Below, in pieces: positions 6,214 through 14,931 of a DNA stretch of 58,604 bases. This stretch comes from an uncultured Paracoccaceae bacterium (GTDB taxonomy: Bacteria > Pseudomonadota > Alphaproteobacteria > Rhodobacterales > Rhodobacteraceae): the NCBI GenBank assembly GCA_937920555.1, contig CAKZTM010000058.1, forward strand, positions 1 through 58,604, in the 5' to 3' direction. How positions within the stretch are numbered: position 1 is the stretch's first letter; each line of letters opens with the position of its first letter. The notes beneath the pieces were generated by a model. The model ran no database searches and was not told where the DNA came from. It worked only from the letters and a program-made list of their open reading frames with translations. Position numbers and translations under genes: made by a program.

Positions 6214-7500
6214 ATGAAATCTCTACTTAATTCGGCTCTGGGCCTGACGCTTGGCGTGGCTTTCGCCTCGAGTGCGTCGGCGCAGGATTTGACAATTGCG
6301 ATCGTGAACAACGGTCACATGATTAATATGCAGAAAGTGGCGGAAGCTTACACTGCAGAGACCGGCGTAAACCTAAACTGGGTTTCGCTGGAAGAAGGCG
6401 TCCTGCGCGAGCAGGTCACATCCGACACAGCCACCGGTGGTGGCCAGTACGATATTATCAATATCGGTATGCAGGAAGCTCCAATCTGGGGTGCGGCTGG
6501 CTGGATCGAGCCACTCAACTTCGGCGCTGAGTATGATGTTGACGACATGCTTCCAGCAATGCGCAACGGTCTATCCCACGAAGGTACGCTTTACGCGGCA
6601 CCATTCTACGGCGAGTCCTCCATGGTAATGTACCGTAAAGATCTGACCGATGCTGCTGGCGTTGTAGTTCGTGACAACGACTCTTGGGCAAATATCAAAG
6701 GCGCGGCTGCAGCAATGCATGACCCAGACAATGGTGTTTACGGCGCGTGTCTGCGTGGTAAGCCGGGCTGGGGCGACAACATGGCGTTCATCACAACCGT
6801 CGTGAACTCATTTGGTGGCGCATGGTTTGACGCTGAGATGCGTCCACAACTTAACTCCGCTGCTTGGAATGAAGCTATCAACTTCTACGTTGATCTTCTG
6901 GGCAACTACGGCCCTCCAGGATCTGAGGGTAACTCCTTCAACGAGATTCTCGCTCTTTACAACGAAGGCAAATGCGGCATGTGGATCGACGCCACAATCG
7001 CGGCATCTTTCCTCGAAGTAGACGGTGTTGCATACGCTCAATCGCCAAACGCTGGTAACCCAGTTGGTGCAAATTGGCTCTGGGCTTGGGCGATGGCTGT
7101 TCCTGCTGGATCACCAAATGCTGACGAAGCGATGAAGTTTATCGAGTGGGCGACATCCAAAGAGTACATCAAGGCTGTTGCGGATCACCCAGAGTTCGGT
7201 TGGGGTTCTGTTCCAACAGGTACACGTGCATCTACATATGCATATCCTGAATTCCAGGCGGCTGCTGGCTTTGCAGCGGCTGAAATGGCTGCGATCGAAT
7301 CAGCGGCACCTGAAGCGACAGACCTGAAGCCATATGTTGGTGTTCAGTTCGCAGCGATCCCTGAATTCCCAGAAGTGGGTTCTGCGGTGGCTCAGGAAAT
7401 GGCAGCAGCTCTTTCCGGTGCGAAATCCGTCGAGGACGCCTTGGCAGCAGCTCAAGATGCAGCTGACGCGATCATGAAAGAAGCTGGTTACTACGAGTAA
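6214..7500 (+). CDS. smoE: Sorbitol/mannitol-type ABC transporter substrate-binding protein
   Basis: This is the periplasmic binding protein of an ABC importer for sugar alcohols (family 1 extracellular solute-binding, SmoE/MtlE type). The 428-residue precursor starts with a Sec signal peptide (MKSLLNSALGLTLGVAFASS, cleavage expected after ASA at about residue 23) and continues with a binding-protein fold. A strong GGGAGG site precedes the ATG. It opens an operon with two permeases, an SDR polyol dehydrogenase, an AraC regulator, a mannitol 2-dehydrogenase and the ATPase, which together point to sorbitol, mannitol or another polyol. Codon use looks highly optimised. A hairpin follows the gene (7515-7543). 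Confidence 0.92.
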   Translation: MKSLLNSALGLTLGVAFASSASAQDLTIAIVNNGHMINMQKVAEAYTAETGVNLNWVSLEEGVLREQVTSDTATGGGQYDIINIGMQEAPIWGAAGWIEPLNFGAEYDVDDMLPAMRNGLSHEGTLYAAPFYGESSMVMYRKDLTDAAGVVVRDNDSWANIKGAAAAMHDPDNGVYGACLRGKPGWGDNMAFITTVVNSFGGAWFDAEMRPQLNSAAWNEAINFYVDLLGNYGPPGSEGNSFNEILALYNEGKCGMWIDATIAASFLEVDGVAYAQSPNAGNPVGANWLWAWAMAVPAGSPNADEAMKFIEWATSKEYIKAVADHPEFGWGSVPTGTRASTYAYPEFQAAAGFAAAEMAAIESAAPEATDLKPYVGVQFAAIPEFPEVGSAVAQEMAAALSGAKSVEDALAAAQDAADAIMKEAGYYE

Positions 7501-7514
7501 TTTGCACTGACGAC

Positions 7515-7543
7515 GAGGCCCGGGCGAATCCCGGTCGGGCCTC
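7515..7543 (+). terminator. Intra-operon hairpin after smoE (attenuator or RNA-stabilising)
   Basis: GAGGCCCG (7515-7522) pairs perfectly with CGGGCCTC (7536-7543). No T-run follows. Hairpins between a binding-protein gene and its permease genes often cause partial termination or protect the upstream mRNA, so binding protein is made in excess. That role is inferred. Confidence 0.5.
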
Positions 7544-7660
7544 CTTACCCAAGTAAAACCTTGGTTTGTTCTGGCTTGATAAAGCTATTTTGACCATTTG
7601 CTTAGTAGAAGAATATCTTCACCCAGCCCACGACCTCAGCATAGCAAGGGTTTTTGAGCC

Positions 7661-8599
7661 ATGTCCAAACGAACTCTTCCCCGCTTACTGCAAACACCGG
7701 CCGTTATTCTATTGCTGGTTTGGATGATCGTGCCGCTCAGCATGACTTTGTTTTTCTCGTTTATCCGCTATGTGCTTAACAGTGCGCGTAGGCCAGAGTG
7801 GACAGCGCCGTCATTCGATAATTGGCGCGGTTTTGGCAACTACGAGTACGTCCTGAACAACAAGGACTTCTGGTTCGCCGTCCAGAACTCTATGTTCATT
7901 GTGGTCAGCATTCTTGTCATTACAGTTATCCTTGGTCTTGGTATTGCGGTTCTAGTCAACCGAACATTTCCAGGGCGTGGCATTGTGAGGGTGCTTTTGA
8001 TCTCCCCGTTCTTTGTGATGCCAGCGGTGAACGCGGTGCTTTGGATCAACATGATCCTCGACCCAGTCTTGGGCCTGAATGGCGTTGCGGTCGGAGGTAT
8101 TAACAACATCGTTGACGGGTTACGAGACTGGCCAGTTTTGGGTGGATTCTTCTCGCTGTGGCCGCAGTTTGAACCGATCTCTTTTCGCGCAACACAGACG
8201 TCACCATATGCAGTGATCATGATGGTAGCGTGGCAGTGGACGCCCTTTGCAGTTCTTATTTTTATGACGTCACTTCAGTCGGAAGACGAGTCACAAAAGG
8301 AAGCAGCCACGCTCGATGGAGCTAGCGCCTGGTCGCAATTCATCAATCTTACGGTCCCCCATTTAGCGCGACCGATTGCGATTGTGGTTATGATCCAGTC
8401 GATCTTTCATCTGTCGCTTTACGCGGAGATCGAGATTGTGAGCCGCGGCAATGGCAACAAGAACCTTCCGTATCTGATTGGCGAGTTTAGTTCGAATAAT
8501 ATTGGTGCGGCGAGTGCGACAGGCATTTTTGCCGTGATCCTGGCGAACATTGTGGCGATTTTCTTGCTGCGTATGGTCGGCAAGAGTTTGATGGATTGA
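7661..8599 (+). CDS. smoF: Polyol ABC transporter permease SmoF
   Basis: An inner-membrane permease of the MalF type (binding-protein-dependent transport inner-membrane component), 312 residues. About six transmembrane segments are visible, including residues about 11-33, 85-107, 115-138 and 285-306. The EAA loop that docks the ATPase reads EAATLDGASAWSQFINLTVP at about residues 211-230. The gene is 160 bp downstream of smoE, across a hairpin, and 13 bp upstream of smoG. It should form the transmembrane channel with SmoG, powered by SmoK. Confidence 0.92.
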   Translation: MSKRTLPRLLQTPAVILLLVWMIVPLSMTLFFSFIRYVLNSARRPEWTAPSFDNWRGFGNYEYVLNNKDFWFAVQNSMFIVVSILVITVILGLGIAVLVNRTFPGRGIVRVLLISPFFVMPAVNAVLWINMILDPVLGLNGVAVGGINNIVDGLRDWPVLGGFFSLWPQFEPISFRATQTSPYAVIMMVAWQWTPFAVLIFMTSLQSEDESQKEAATLDGASAWSQFINLTVPHLARPIAIVVMIQSIFHLSLYAEIEIVSRGNGNKNLPYLIGEFSSNNIGAASATGIFAVILANIVAIFLLRMVGKSLMD

Positions 8600-8612
8600 G
8601 GGAGATAAGAGC

Positions 8613-9449
8613 ATGGCAATCGTCGCGCGTTCATCAAAATTTAGCAGGATTATGTGGCCTACTGTGGCCTGGATCGTTGCGCTGATTTTCTTTTTCCCCA
8701 TCTTCTGGATGGTGTTTACCAGCTTCAAGACTGATGCGGATGCGGTAAAACCTGAGTTTCTGTTCTCCTTCAAGCCCACACTTGAGAACTATTTTAATAT
8801 GACAGAAAATTACGACTATTGGCGCTTTGCGGCCAACTCGGTCATTACTTCAAGCTTCGCCACGATTTTGGCACTGGTGGTTGGGGTTCCTGCGGCTTAT
8901 GCGATGGCCTTCAATCCTTCGCGCCATACTAAAGATATTTTGGTTTGGATGTTGTCTACCAAGATGCTACCGGCAGCCGCTGTGCTTTATCCTATGACGT
9001 TTCTGACAAAGAATATGTTGGGCATTTATGACACTCATTTTTTGGTGATTGTGGTCCTTTGTCTGATAAATCTGCCGATCGTGATTTGGATGCTATTTAC
9101 CTACTTCAAGGAAATCCCCAAGGAGATCATCGAAGCAGGCAAGATGGACGGCGTGGACACATGGGGCGAGATAAAGGATATTTTGATCCCATTGGCATGG
9201 GGCGGAGTCGCGTCAACGGCACTGCTGTGTTTTATCTTCTGCTGGAACGAAGCCTATTGGACCGTTCGTCTGACAACCACGGAAGCGGCCACGCTTTCCA
9301 AACTGATTGAGGGCAACCGAGCTCCCGAAGGCCTGTTCTTTGGGCGGTTGTCGGCGGTATCGACCGCGGCCGTAGGGCCGATCATCGTGCTGGGGTGGTT
9401 CTGTCAGAAGCAATTGGTGCAAGGCCTGACGTTTGGGGCGGTGAAATGA
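8613..9449 (+). CDS. smoG: Polyol ABC transporter permease SmoG
   Basis: The second inner-membrane permease, MalG type, 278 residues with about six membrane segments (first at about 12-33). Its EAA motif EIIEAGKMDGVDTWGEIKDI lies at about residues 169-188. GGAG precedes the ATG. The stop codon overlaps the start of the next gene (ATGA at 9446-9449), which indicates translational coupling with the dehydrogenase that oxidises the imported polyol. Confidence 0.92.
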   Translation: MAIVARSSKFSRIMWPTVAWIVALIFFFPIFWMVFTSFKTDADAVKPEFLFSFKPTLENYFNMTENYDYWRFAANSVITSSFATILALVVGVPAAYAMAFNPSRHTKDILVWMLSTKMLPAAAVLYPMTFLTKNMLGIYDTHFLVIVVLCLINLPIVIWMLFTYFKEIPKEIIEAGKMDGVDTWGEIKDILIPLAWGGVASTALLCFIFCWNEAYWTVRLTTTEAATLSKLIEGNRAPEGLFFGRLSAVSTAAVGPIIVLGWFCQKQLVQGLTFGAVK

Positions 9450-10213
9450 CACCTGACGCGGCTGCGCCAACGGATCTGACCGGCAAGACCTGCATTGTAA
9501 CTGGTGCAAATGGAGGTATTGGTCTGAGTATCTGCGATCATTTTGCAGCGCTTGGTGCTCAGGTGCTTGCCACTGATGTTGACGATCGCTTTGCAGGTAT
9601 GGACGCAACCTATCAGCCGTTCGATCTTTTGGACGCTGAGGGACTTCAAGCAGCGCAAGATTGGATTACCAAGGCCGAGCCAGATGTTATGTTCAACAAC
9701 GCCGCTTTGTTCGACATGGGTAGCGTTCTGCAGGCGGATCTCGTGCAATTTGATCGTCTCTTTGGCGTAAATGTCCGCGCATTCTACGCTCTGATGCAGG
9801 CCTCAGCGCAATCGATGATCGCAAAAGGCAAGCAAGGCTCCATCATTAACATGGCCTCGCAGGCCGGCCATCGCGGTGAGGCTTTGGTCGCCCATTATTG
9901 TGCCACCAAAGCAGCTGTGATCAGCTACACCCAATCGGCAGCGCTGGCATTGGCCCCACATAAAATACGTGTCAATGCAATCTCTCCGGGAGTGATCGAC
10001 ACGCCGATGTGGAAAACCGTAGATGGGCTCTTTGCCAAGTTTGAGGGTAAGGAAATTGGCCAGAAGAAACGCGAAGTCGGGGAAGCCGTTCCGCTAGGAT
10101 ATATGGGCTCTCCTGAAGATGTAGCCCGTGTGGCCGTTTTTCTGGCATCCCAGCAATCAAGTTATATGACCGCCCAGACCATAGGTGTGGATGGTGGGAA
10201 CGTGCTGCGCTGA
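9446..10213 (+). CDS. smoS: Short-chain polyol (sorbitol) dehydrogenase
   Basis: A classical SDR of 255 residues that should oxidise a polyol such as sorbitol with NAD. The nucleotide-binding TGANGGIG motif is at about residues 18-25, NNA in the middle region, and the catalytic Ser-Tyr-Lys are in NMASQAG and YCATK (about 137-155). The C-terminus DGGN is typical of tetrameric SDRs. The start overlaps the smoG stop by ATGA; an upstream in-frame start would lie inside smoG and is rejected. Position in the operon matches the smoS/polS sorbitol dehydrogenase of related bacteria; the substrate is inferred from this context. Confidence 0.85.
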   Translation: MTPDAAAPTDLTGKTCIVTGANGGIGLSICDHFAALGAQVLATDVDDRFAGMDATYQPFDLLDAEGLQAAQDWITKAEPDVMFNNAALFDMGSVLQADLVQFDRLFGVNVRAFYALMQASAQSMIAKGKQGSIINMASQAGHRGEALVAHYCATKAAVISYTQSAALALAPHKIRVNAISPGVIDTPMWKTVDGLFAKFEGKEIGQKKREVGEAVPLGYMGSPEDVARVAVFLASQQSSYMTAQTIGVDGGNVLR

Positions 10214-11106
10214 TGTCAATTATTCGCCCTGAAATAGAAATTGTTGATCGCACAGTCGATAGCATCATTTATTTGGAGCACGGCTGGCCAAACGATCTAT
10301 GCCGTTGGCATAGCCACGAAGAATATGAACTACATTTGGTCACAGCTACACGTGGGAAAGCCTTCGTTGGTGACTATATTGGCGACTTTCAGCCCGGTAC
10401 ACTCTACCTGACGGGTCCAAATCTGCCTCATAACTGGATTACCGATGAGGTCTGGAAAGAACCCGTTGAGGTTCGTGATATGTTGGTCCAATTCAGCCAA
10501 TCCAGCGTCGACCATCTCACGTCTGCGTTTTCTGAGTTTAAAGAGGTGCGCCAGCTTTTGCTAATGGCCCAATCTGGGATTGAGTTTACTGGCTTTAATC
10601 CAACCTTTGCTCGGGGTCATTTTGAGTCAATCCGCGACAACAAAGGCCCTGAACGCATCCTCGCATTTATTCGCTTTCTAGTACGCCTGAACGAGCATGC
10701 GGAAAAGAAAACCTTGTCCGTTAGTAAAATTAGCCAGCCCGAAGGCGGCAGTCGCCATGCGCGCATCGGTCAGGTGGTGGATTATATTGTTGAAAATTTT
10801 GCGGAGGAAATCTCCGTCGAGCGAGCCGCCGAGATAGCAGCTATGAGCCCAGCAACCTTTTCGCGAAATTTTCAACAGGTCACCGGGAACCGGTTTGTCG
10901 AATTTGTGAACCGGGTGCGCGTCGGACAGGCATGTGGGATGCTCTATGCTACGGACGAGCCCGTGTCAGCGATCTGCTACGATGTTGGATTCCAGAACCT
11001 TGCGAATTTCAACCGCCATTTCTTGAAAATGAAGGAAATGACACCATCGGCTTACCGAGAAACAGCGCGGAAGGAACTCATTCCGTCACAGGAGCGGGCA
11101 TCTTGA
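10213..11106 (+). CDS. AraC-family transcriptional regulator of the polyol operon
   Basis: A 297-residue regulator with an N-terminal cupin-like sensor (about residues 20-100, including WHSHEEYELHLVT and LYLTGPNLPHNW) and a C-terminal double helix-turn-helix (about 185-290) containing the AraC signature region DVGFQNLANFNRHFLKMKEMTP. The ATG overlaps the smoS stop by one base, so the regulator is made as part of the operon it probably controls. Possible sites are the TTTGGA repeats upstream of smoE. The polyol or its oxidation product is the likely ligand. Confidence 0.88.
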   Translation: MSIIRPEIEIVDRTVDSIIYLEHGWPNDLCRWHSHEEYELHLVTATRGKAFVGDYIGDFQPGTLYLTGPNLPHNWITDEVWKEPVEVRDMLVQFSQSSVDHLTSAFSEFKEVRQLLLMAQSGIEFTGFNPTFARGHFESIRDNKGPERILAFIRFLVRLNEHAEKKTLSVSKISQPEGGSRHARIGQVVDYIVENFAEEISVERAAEIAAMSPATFSRNFQQVTGNRFVEFVNRVRVGQACGMLYATDEPVSAICYDVGFQNLANFNRHFLKMKEMTPSAYRETARKELIPSQERAS

Positions 11107-12524
11107 ATACCACAACACAGCCTACGGTCTATGAGACCACATATGATCGTGGTTCGTGCTCCGTGGGCATTGTGCACCTTGGATATGGTGCATTCCACCG
11201 GGCGCATCAGGCCGTGTTTGTGGATGACTACATGGAAGTTTCAGGCGATCTGAACTGGGGTATTGCGGCGGTTAATTTACGGGGTGAGGAAAACGCCAGT
11301 TTTTCAGCAAATTCTCATACGGGCGAAGGCTATGTACTGAAGTCGATTGCGCCAGATGGAGCCACAGAACTCCGCCGGGTACGCAGCCATCTCAAATATA
11401 TCGATTGGTCGACGGATCAAGCGGTGGCTGAGGCTATCGTGGGTGCTTCGAACGTTCATATGATTACAATCACTGTGACTGAAAGCGGCTACTACACAGA
11501 CCCCACAGGTGCGCTTAATCCGTCTGATCCAATCATTGCGGCTGAGATTGCGGGGCAGCCAGGCCGTAGCGTTTATGCTTATTTGTCCGCGGCCTTAGCT
11601 CATAGGATGGCCACGATCGACAAACCCATCACGGTACTGTGCTGCGATAATATTCGCAGCAACGGAAAAATGTTGCGGAATAATCTTGGCGCTTACCTAA
11701 CTCACACCGGTCAAATGGATCTGGCGAAATGGGTGGCCTCCAATGTGACCTTCCCGTGTTCTATGGTTGACCGGATCACACCGCGTTCTACGCCAGAGAT
11801 GCAGCAGGAGATTGAAAAGGTTTTGGGCCCCCAATCAGTGCAGCCGATTACCGCAGAGGCCTTTATGCAGTGGGTCTTGGAGGATAATTTTGCAGGCAAA
11901 ATGCCGGATTTGGCTCAGGCTGGTGTGACAATCACAAAAGATGTTGACCCTTATGAGGAGGCTAAGATCCGCATCCTCAATGGAGGTCACACATGTCTGA
12001 GTTATCTTGCCGCCCTTGAGGGGGTCAAGACCTTTGATGCGGCCATGAGGGTGCCTGAGCTCTTCGAACACTTCTGGGCATACGAGACCGAGGAGGTGCT
12101 TCCAGGCCTGACCATCGACCTGCCATTTGATAAACTTGAGTATCTTGGCAGCATCTGTGATCGTTTTAAGAACCGGGCGATTGCCGATACAGTTTCCCGA
12201 ATCTGCGCAGACGGCCTCGCTAAATTTCCGATTTTCATACGCCCGACTTTAAATGGTTGTCTGGAGCAAGGTATCATGCCTCTGAACGGCATCCGCACGA
12301 TTGCGAGCTGGTACGTATTTTGCCAACACTCGGCCGCAGGACGCATTTCGTTTGAATACCTGGAGCCTGCTTGGAGCCATTTGCTACCAATGCTCACACC
12401 CGATGGTCGAGAAGACTTTATAATGTCGCGCCAGTTATGGGGCGACCTACCTGAAACCTATCCCAACTTTGCCGACGCCCTACGCGCTGGCCTCAACGAC
12501 ATGGAAACAAAATGGCCAGTGTAA
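11103..12524 (+). CDS. mtlK: Mannitol 2-dehydrogenase (polyol long-chain dehydrogenase)
   Basis: A long-chain polyol dehydrogenase that oxidises D-mannitol (or D-arabinitol) to the ketose with NAD. I choose a TTG start at 11103: it follows AGGAG at good spacing, overlaps the AraC stop codon, and gives the family N-terminus (473 residues). An ATG start at 10932 would lie deep inside the regulator gene. [16 protein letters not shown] (about 22-37) is the nucleotide-binding region, and [16 protein letters not shown] (near 290-305) carries the catalytic Lys/Asn/His of the family. The stop overlaps smoK by 13 bp. Confidence 0.9.
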   Translation: MNTTTQPTVYETTYDRGSCSVGIVHLGYGAFHRAHQAVFVDDYMEVSGDLNWGIAAVNLRGEENASFSANSHTGEGYVLKSIAPDGATELRRVRSHLKYIDWSTDQAVAEAIVGASNVHMITITVTESGYYTDPTGALNPSDPIIAAEIAGQPGRSVYAYLSAALAHRMATIDKPITVLCCDNIRSNGKMLRNNLGAYLTHTGQMDLAKWVASNVTFPCSMVDRITPRSTPEMQQEIEKVLGPQSVQPITAEAFMQWVLEDNFAGKMPDLAQAGVTITKDVDPYEEAKIRILNGGHTCLSYLAALEGVKTFDAAMRVPELFEHFWAYETEEVLPGLTIDLPFDKLEYLGSICDRFKNRAIADTVSRICADGLAKFPIFIRPTLNGCLEQGIMPLNGIRTIASWYVFCQHSAAGRISFEYLEPAWSHLLPMLTPDGREDFIMSRQLWGDLPETYPNFADALRAGLNDMETKWPV

Positions 12525-13522
12525 CGATCCGTGAACTTAAGAAAGCGTATGGCACTACACAAGTCATGCACGGCGTTGATCTTGATATTAACGATGGCGA
12601 ATTTGTAGTCTTCGTGGGCCCCTCCGGATGTGGCAAGTCGACGCTCCTGCGTATGATTGCCGGTCTGGAAGAAATTACTGACGGCACCGTTGCCATCGGG
12701 GACAGTGTTGTGAATGACGTAGCACCCTCCAAACGGGGTGTGGCAATGGTATTCCAAACCTATGCTCTCTACCCGCATATGACCGTCTATAAGAATATGT
12801 CCTTCGGTCTTAAACAGGCTAAAACTCCAGCCGATGAGATTGACCGCCGAGTTAAGGCCGCAGCTGAGGTGCTTCAGATCACCGATTATCTGAGCCGCTC
12901 ACCGCGTAATCTCTCTGGAGGTCAGCGTCAGCGCGTCGCTATTGGCCGGGCCATTGTGCGCGATCCAGAAGTATTTTTGTTTGATGAACCACTTTCCAAT
13001 CTTGATGCCGGCCTCCGAGTACAGACTCGACTAGAGATTGCCCGCCTCCACGAGAGGCTTGGTTCCACTATGATCTATGTGACCCATGATCAGGTTGAAG
13101 CTATGACATTGGCGGATAAAATCGTCGTTCTACGTGATGGAAGGGTCGAACAGGTGGGGTCCCCAATTCATCTCTATGAGCAGCCTGATAACACGTTTGT
13201 GGCTCAGTTTATTGGTTCGCCAAAAATGAACTTTTTTGAAGGGTCTGACATTGTCGGCAATGCCTCGACCGACATCACTGGTATTCGTCCAGAGCATTTG
13301 CGCGAAACGGATGCTGCCAATGCTATGGTGAGCGGTAAATTAGAGTTGATTGAGCAGCTGGGCGAATATGCCTTGGTTCATTTGACTACCTCGAGTGGCG
13401 CTGAATTCATCGCTAAAATGGAGCATCCGCCGTCAGTTGGAAAGGGTGATACCCTACATTTCAACGCATCGCAGCAACTTATCCACAAATTTGATAAGCA
13501 GTCCGGTCAAAGACGTACTTAA
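12512..13522 (+). CDS. smoK: Polyol ABC transporter ATP-binding protein SmoK (MalK/UgpC type)
   Basis: The 336-residue cytoplasmic ATPase drives the SmoEFG importer. Walker A is GPSGCGKST (about 35-43), the signature is [14 protein letters not shown] (about 133-146), Walker B is [12 protein letters not shown] (about 151-162) and the switch His is in YVTHDQ. The C-terminal third is the TOBE-type regulatory domain of the MalK group. It overlaps mtlK by 13 bp and closes the operon. No xylulokinase or fructokinase gene follows; an IS3 element starts 84 bp downstream. Confidence 0.93.
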   Translation: MASVTIRELKKAYGTTQVMHGVDLDINDGEFVVFVGPSGCGKSTLLRMIAGLEEITDGTVAIGDSVVNDVAPSKRGVAMVFQTYALYPHMTVYKNMSFGLKQAKTPADEIDRRVKAAAEVLQITDYLSRSPRNLSGGQRQRVAIGRAIVRDPEVFLFDEPLSNLDAGLRVQTRLEIARLHERLGSTMIYVTHDQVEAMTLADKIVVLRDGRVEQVGSPIHLYEQPDNTFVAQFIGSPKMNFFEGSDIVGNASTDITGIRPEHLRETDAANAMVSGKLELIEQLGEYALVHLTTSSGAEFIAKMEHPPSVGKGDTLHFNASQQLIHKFDKQSGQRRT

Positions 13523-13665
13523 CTGTCTCAAGCGCTAAGGCGGGTCCGCAGGCAAGCAGGATTTACCATCCAGTACTTGGGCATGGACGATGCAATATCA
13601 AACATATGACCTGAGACCCAAGTCTCCTCCGGATCTTTTGTAGAATCCTTGTTTGATTTCTGACC

Positions 13666-14547
13666 TCATGCGGCCTGCATTTGCAATGTCATTTTGGCCA
13701 CAAATTCGTTTGGGGTGAGATTGCCCAACGATGAGTGTGGCCGGTTTTGATTGTAGTCTTCCTTTCATTTACTGATTTCTGATCGGGCTTCGTTGAGCGA
13801 TGAGAAAAGCGTTTCATTCAAACACTCATCTCTGAAGCTGCCATTGAAGCTTTCGACAAACGCGTTTTGCTGGGGCTTTCCTGGAGCAATGTAATGCCAA
13901 TCGACCTTCGTCTTCTGACACCATTTGAGCACCGCTGAACTGGTCATTTCGGTGCCGTTGTCGGAAACGATCATCTTTGGCATTCCGCGCATTTGTATGA
14001 TTGCGTCCAGCTCGCGCGTCAGCCGTTTTCCCGATAGCGATGTGTCTGGGATAAGCGCTAGGCACTCCGGGCTGAAATCATCCACTATGGCCAGAACACG
14101 AAACCTGCGCCCATCTGTGAAACCATCAGACACGAAGTCCAAGGACCAACGTTCATTGATGGCTTCAGGCACCACCATCGGCCTGCGCGTCCCCAATGCG
14201 CGCTTTCTACCGCCCCGTTTGCGCACCTGAAGGCCTTCTTCACGGTAAAGACGCCTGAGTTTCTTTAGGTTCATGTGAATACCCTGACGCTCCAGCATGA
14301 TGTGGATGCGCCGATAACCAAACCGACGCCGCTCTGAGGCAACCTCTTTCATGGCTTTGCGCAGGCCAGCATCATCTGGCCGGATGCTGCGATAACGCAC
14401 ACTCGATCTGTCAACTTCCAACACATTACACGCCCGCCCCCTCTCGGCAGCATGCTTTGCATGCGCCTGCCGGGCAGCGGCATGGCTCACACCGTGCTGG
14501 TCGCACAGATGAACCACCGCTCTCTGCTTCTCAGCAGGCGTTACCAC
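13666..14547 (-). pseudogene. IS3-family transposase OrfB with in-frame mini-element and premature stop
   Basis: The integrase-like transposase subunit with DDE blocks: [18 protein letters not shown] and the final glutamate in [18 protein letters not shown]. Two defects are seen. A palindromic element at 14439-14476 adds roughly 14 codons ([14 protein letters not shown]) between the GVS and [15 protein letters not shown] blocks without breaking the frame. A TGA at 13765-13767 replaces the expected Trp, after which KEDYNQNRPHSSLGNLTPNEF is still readable to the original stop at 13666. The first start is a GTG at 14547; expression would normally follow frameshifting from orfA. Confidence 0.88.
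14439..14476 (-). repeat. Hairpin mini-element, copy 2 (38 bp), in frame in orfB
   Basis: On the plus strand it starts CCCTCTCGG, has the core CAGCATGC-TTT-GCATGCG and ends CCTGCCGGGCA. The ends are identical to copy 1 over about 9 and 11 bases. The insertion (with a few flanking bases) is a multiple of three and contains no stop in the host frame, so the host ORF stays open and gains a peptide rich in Ala, His, Arg and Gln. Confidence 0.8.
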
Positions 14548-14847
14548 TTTCGCGAGGCAACATCCTTAAGCATGGCGTTGTCCAACATCTGTTCAGCCAG
14601 CAGTTTCTTGAGCTTTGAATTCTCGGATTCCAACGCCTTCAGCTTCTTCGCATCCGAAACATCCACTCTCGATCAATGCTTCGCATTAATCTGCCGTGCA
14701 GCGCATCCCGCCGAACTTCGATTTGTACTTGTAGAACGACGCCGTGCTGATCCCGTGCTTGCGACAAACCTCAGCGGTCGGCACTCCGCTTTCCTGCTCT
14801 TTGATCATCCCGATGATCTGCTCTTCAGTGAACCGTGATTTCTTCAT
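14541..14847 (-). pseudogene. IS3-family transposase OrfA interrupted by a mini-element
   Basis: [33 protein letters not shown] and [11 protein letters not shown] are the helix-turn-helix part of OrfA. Directly after GGM the reading frame meets the 14664-14703 insertion and stops. Beyond it the original frame resumes as VSDAKKLKALESENSKLKKL and runs to the native TAA at 14541-14543. Removing the insert restores a normal OrfA, so the insertion is recent relative to decay of the gene. Confidence 0.88.
14664..14703 (-). repeat. Hairpin mini-element, copy 3 (37-40 bp) inside orfA
   Basis: On the plus strand the unit begins CACTCTCGAT, has the core CAATGC-TTC-GCATTAATC and ends TGCCGTGCA. Excising about 40 bp joins GGGATG to GATGTTTCGGATG and restores the usual GGMDVSDAKKL coding sequence. 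The core differs from copies 1 and 2 but keeps the same palindromic design and end sequences. Confidence 0.78.
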
Positions 14848-14931
14848 TATCCGTCTCCAATGCGTTGAACGGATCCTACTCAAAAATGGAGGAAGTTTAA
14901 GGGCTCAGGTCACATAACCTATAGCGGTCGC

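Larger units (their letters stand above)
13607..14912 (-). mobile_element. Complete but inactivated IS3-family (IS407-like) insertion sequence
   Basis: The element is bounded by imperfect inverted repeats (TGACCTGAG...CTCC at both ends) and flanked by CATA on each side, a 4-bp target duplication as expected for this group. It carries orfA and orfB on the minus strand. At least three lesions are visible: a roughly 40-bp hairpin insertion with a stop in orfA, a second hairpin insertion (in frame) in orfB, and a TGG-to-TGA nonsense change near the orfB end. It lies between the polyol operon and holA. Confidence 0.92.

Noticed and set aside
10932-11102. Extended N-terminus for mannitol dehydrogenase starting at an ATG at 10932
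   Set aside because: It would overlap the AraC gene by about 170 bp and give a non-family N-terminus; the TTG at 11103 with AGGAG upstream fits better.
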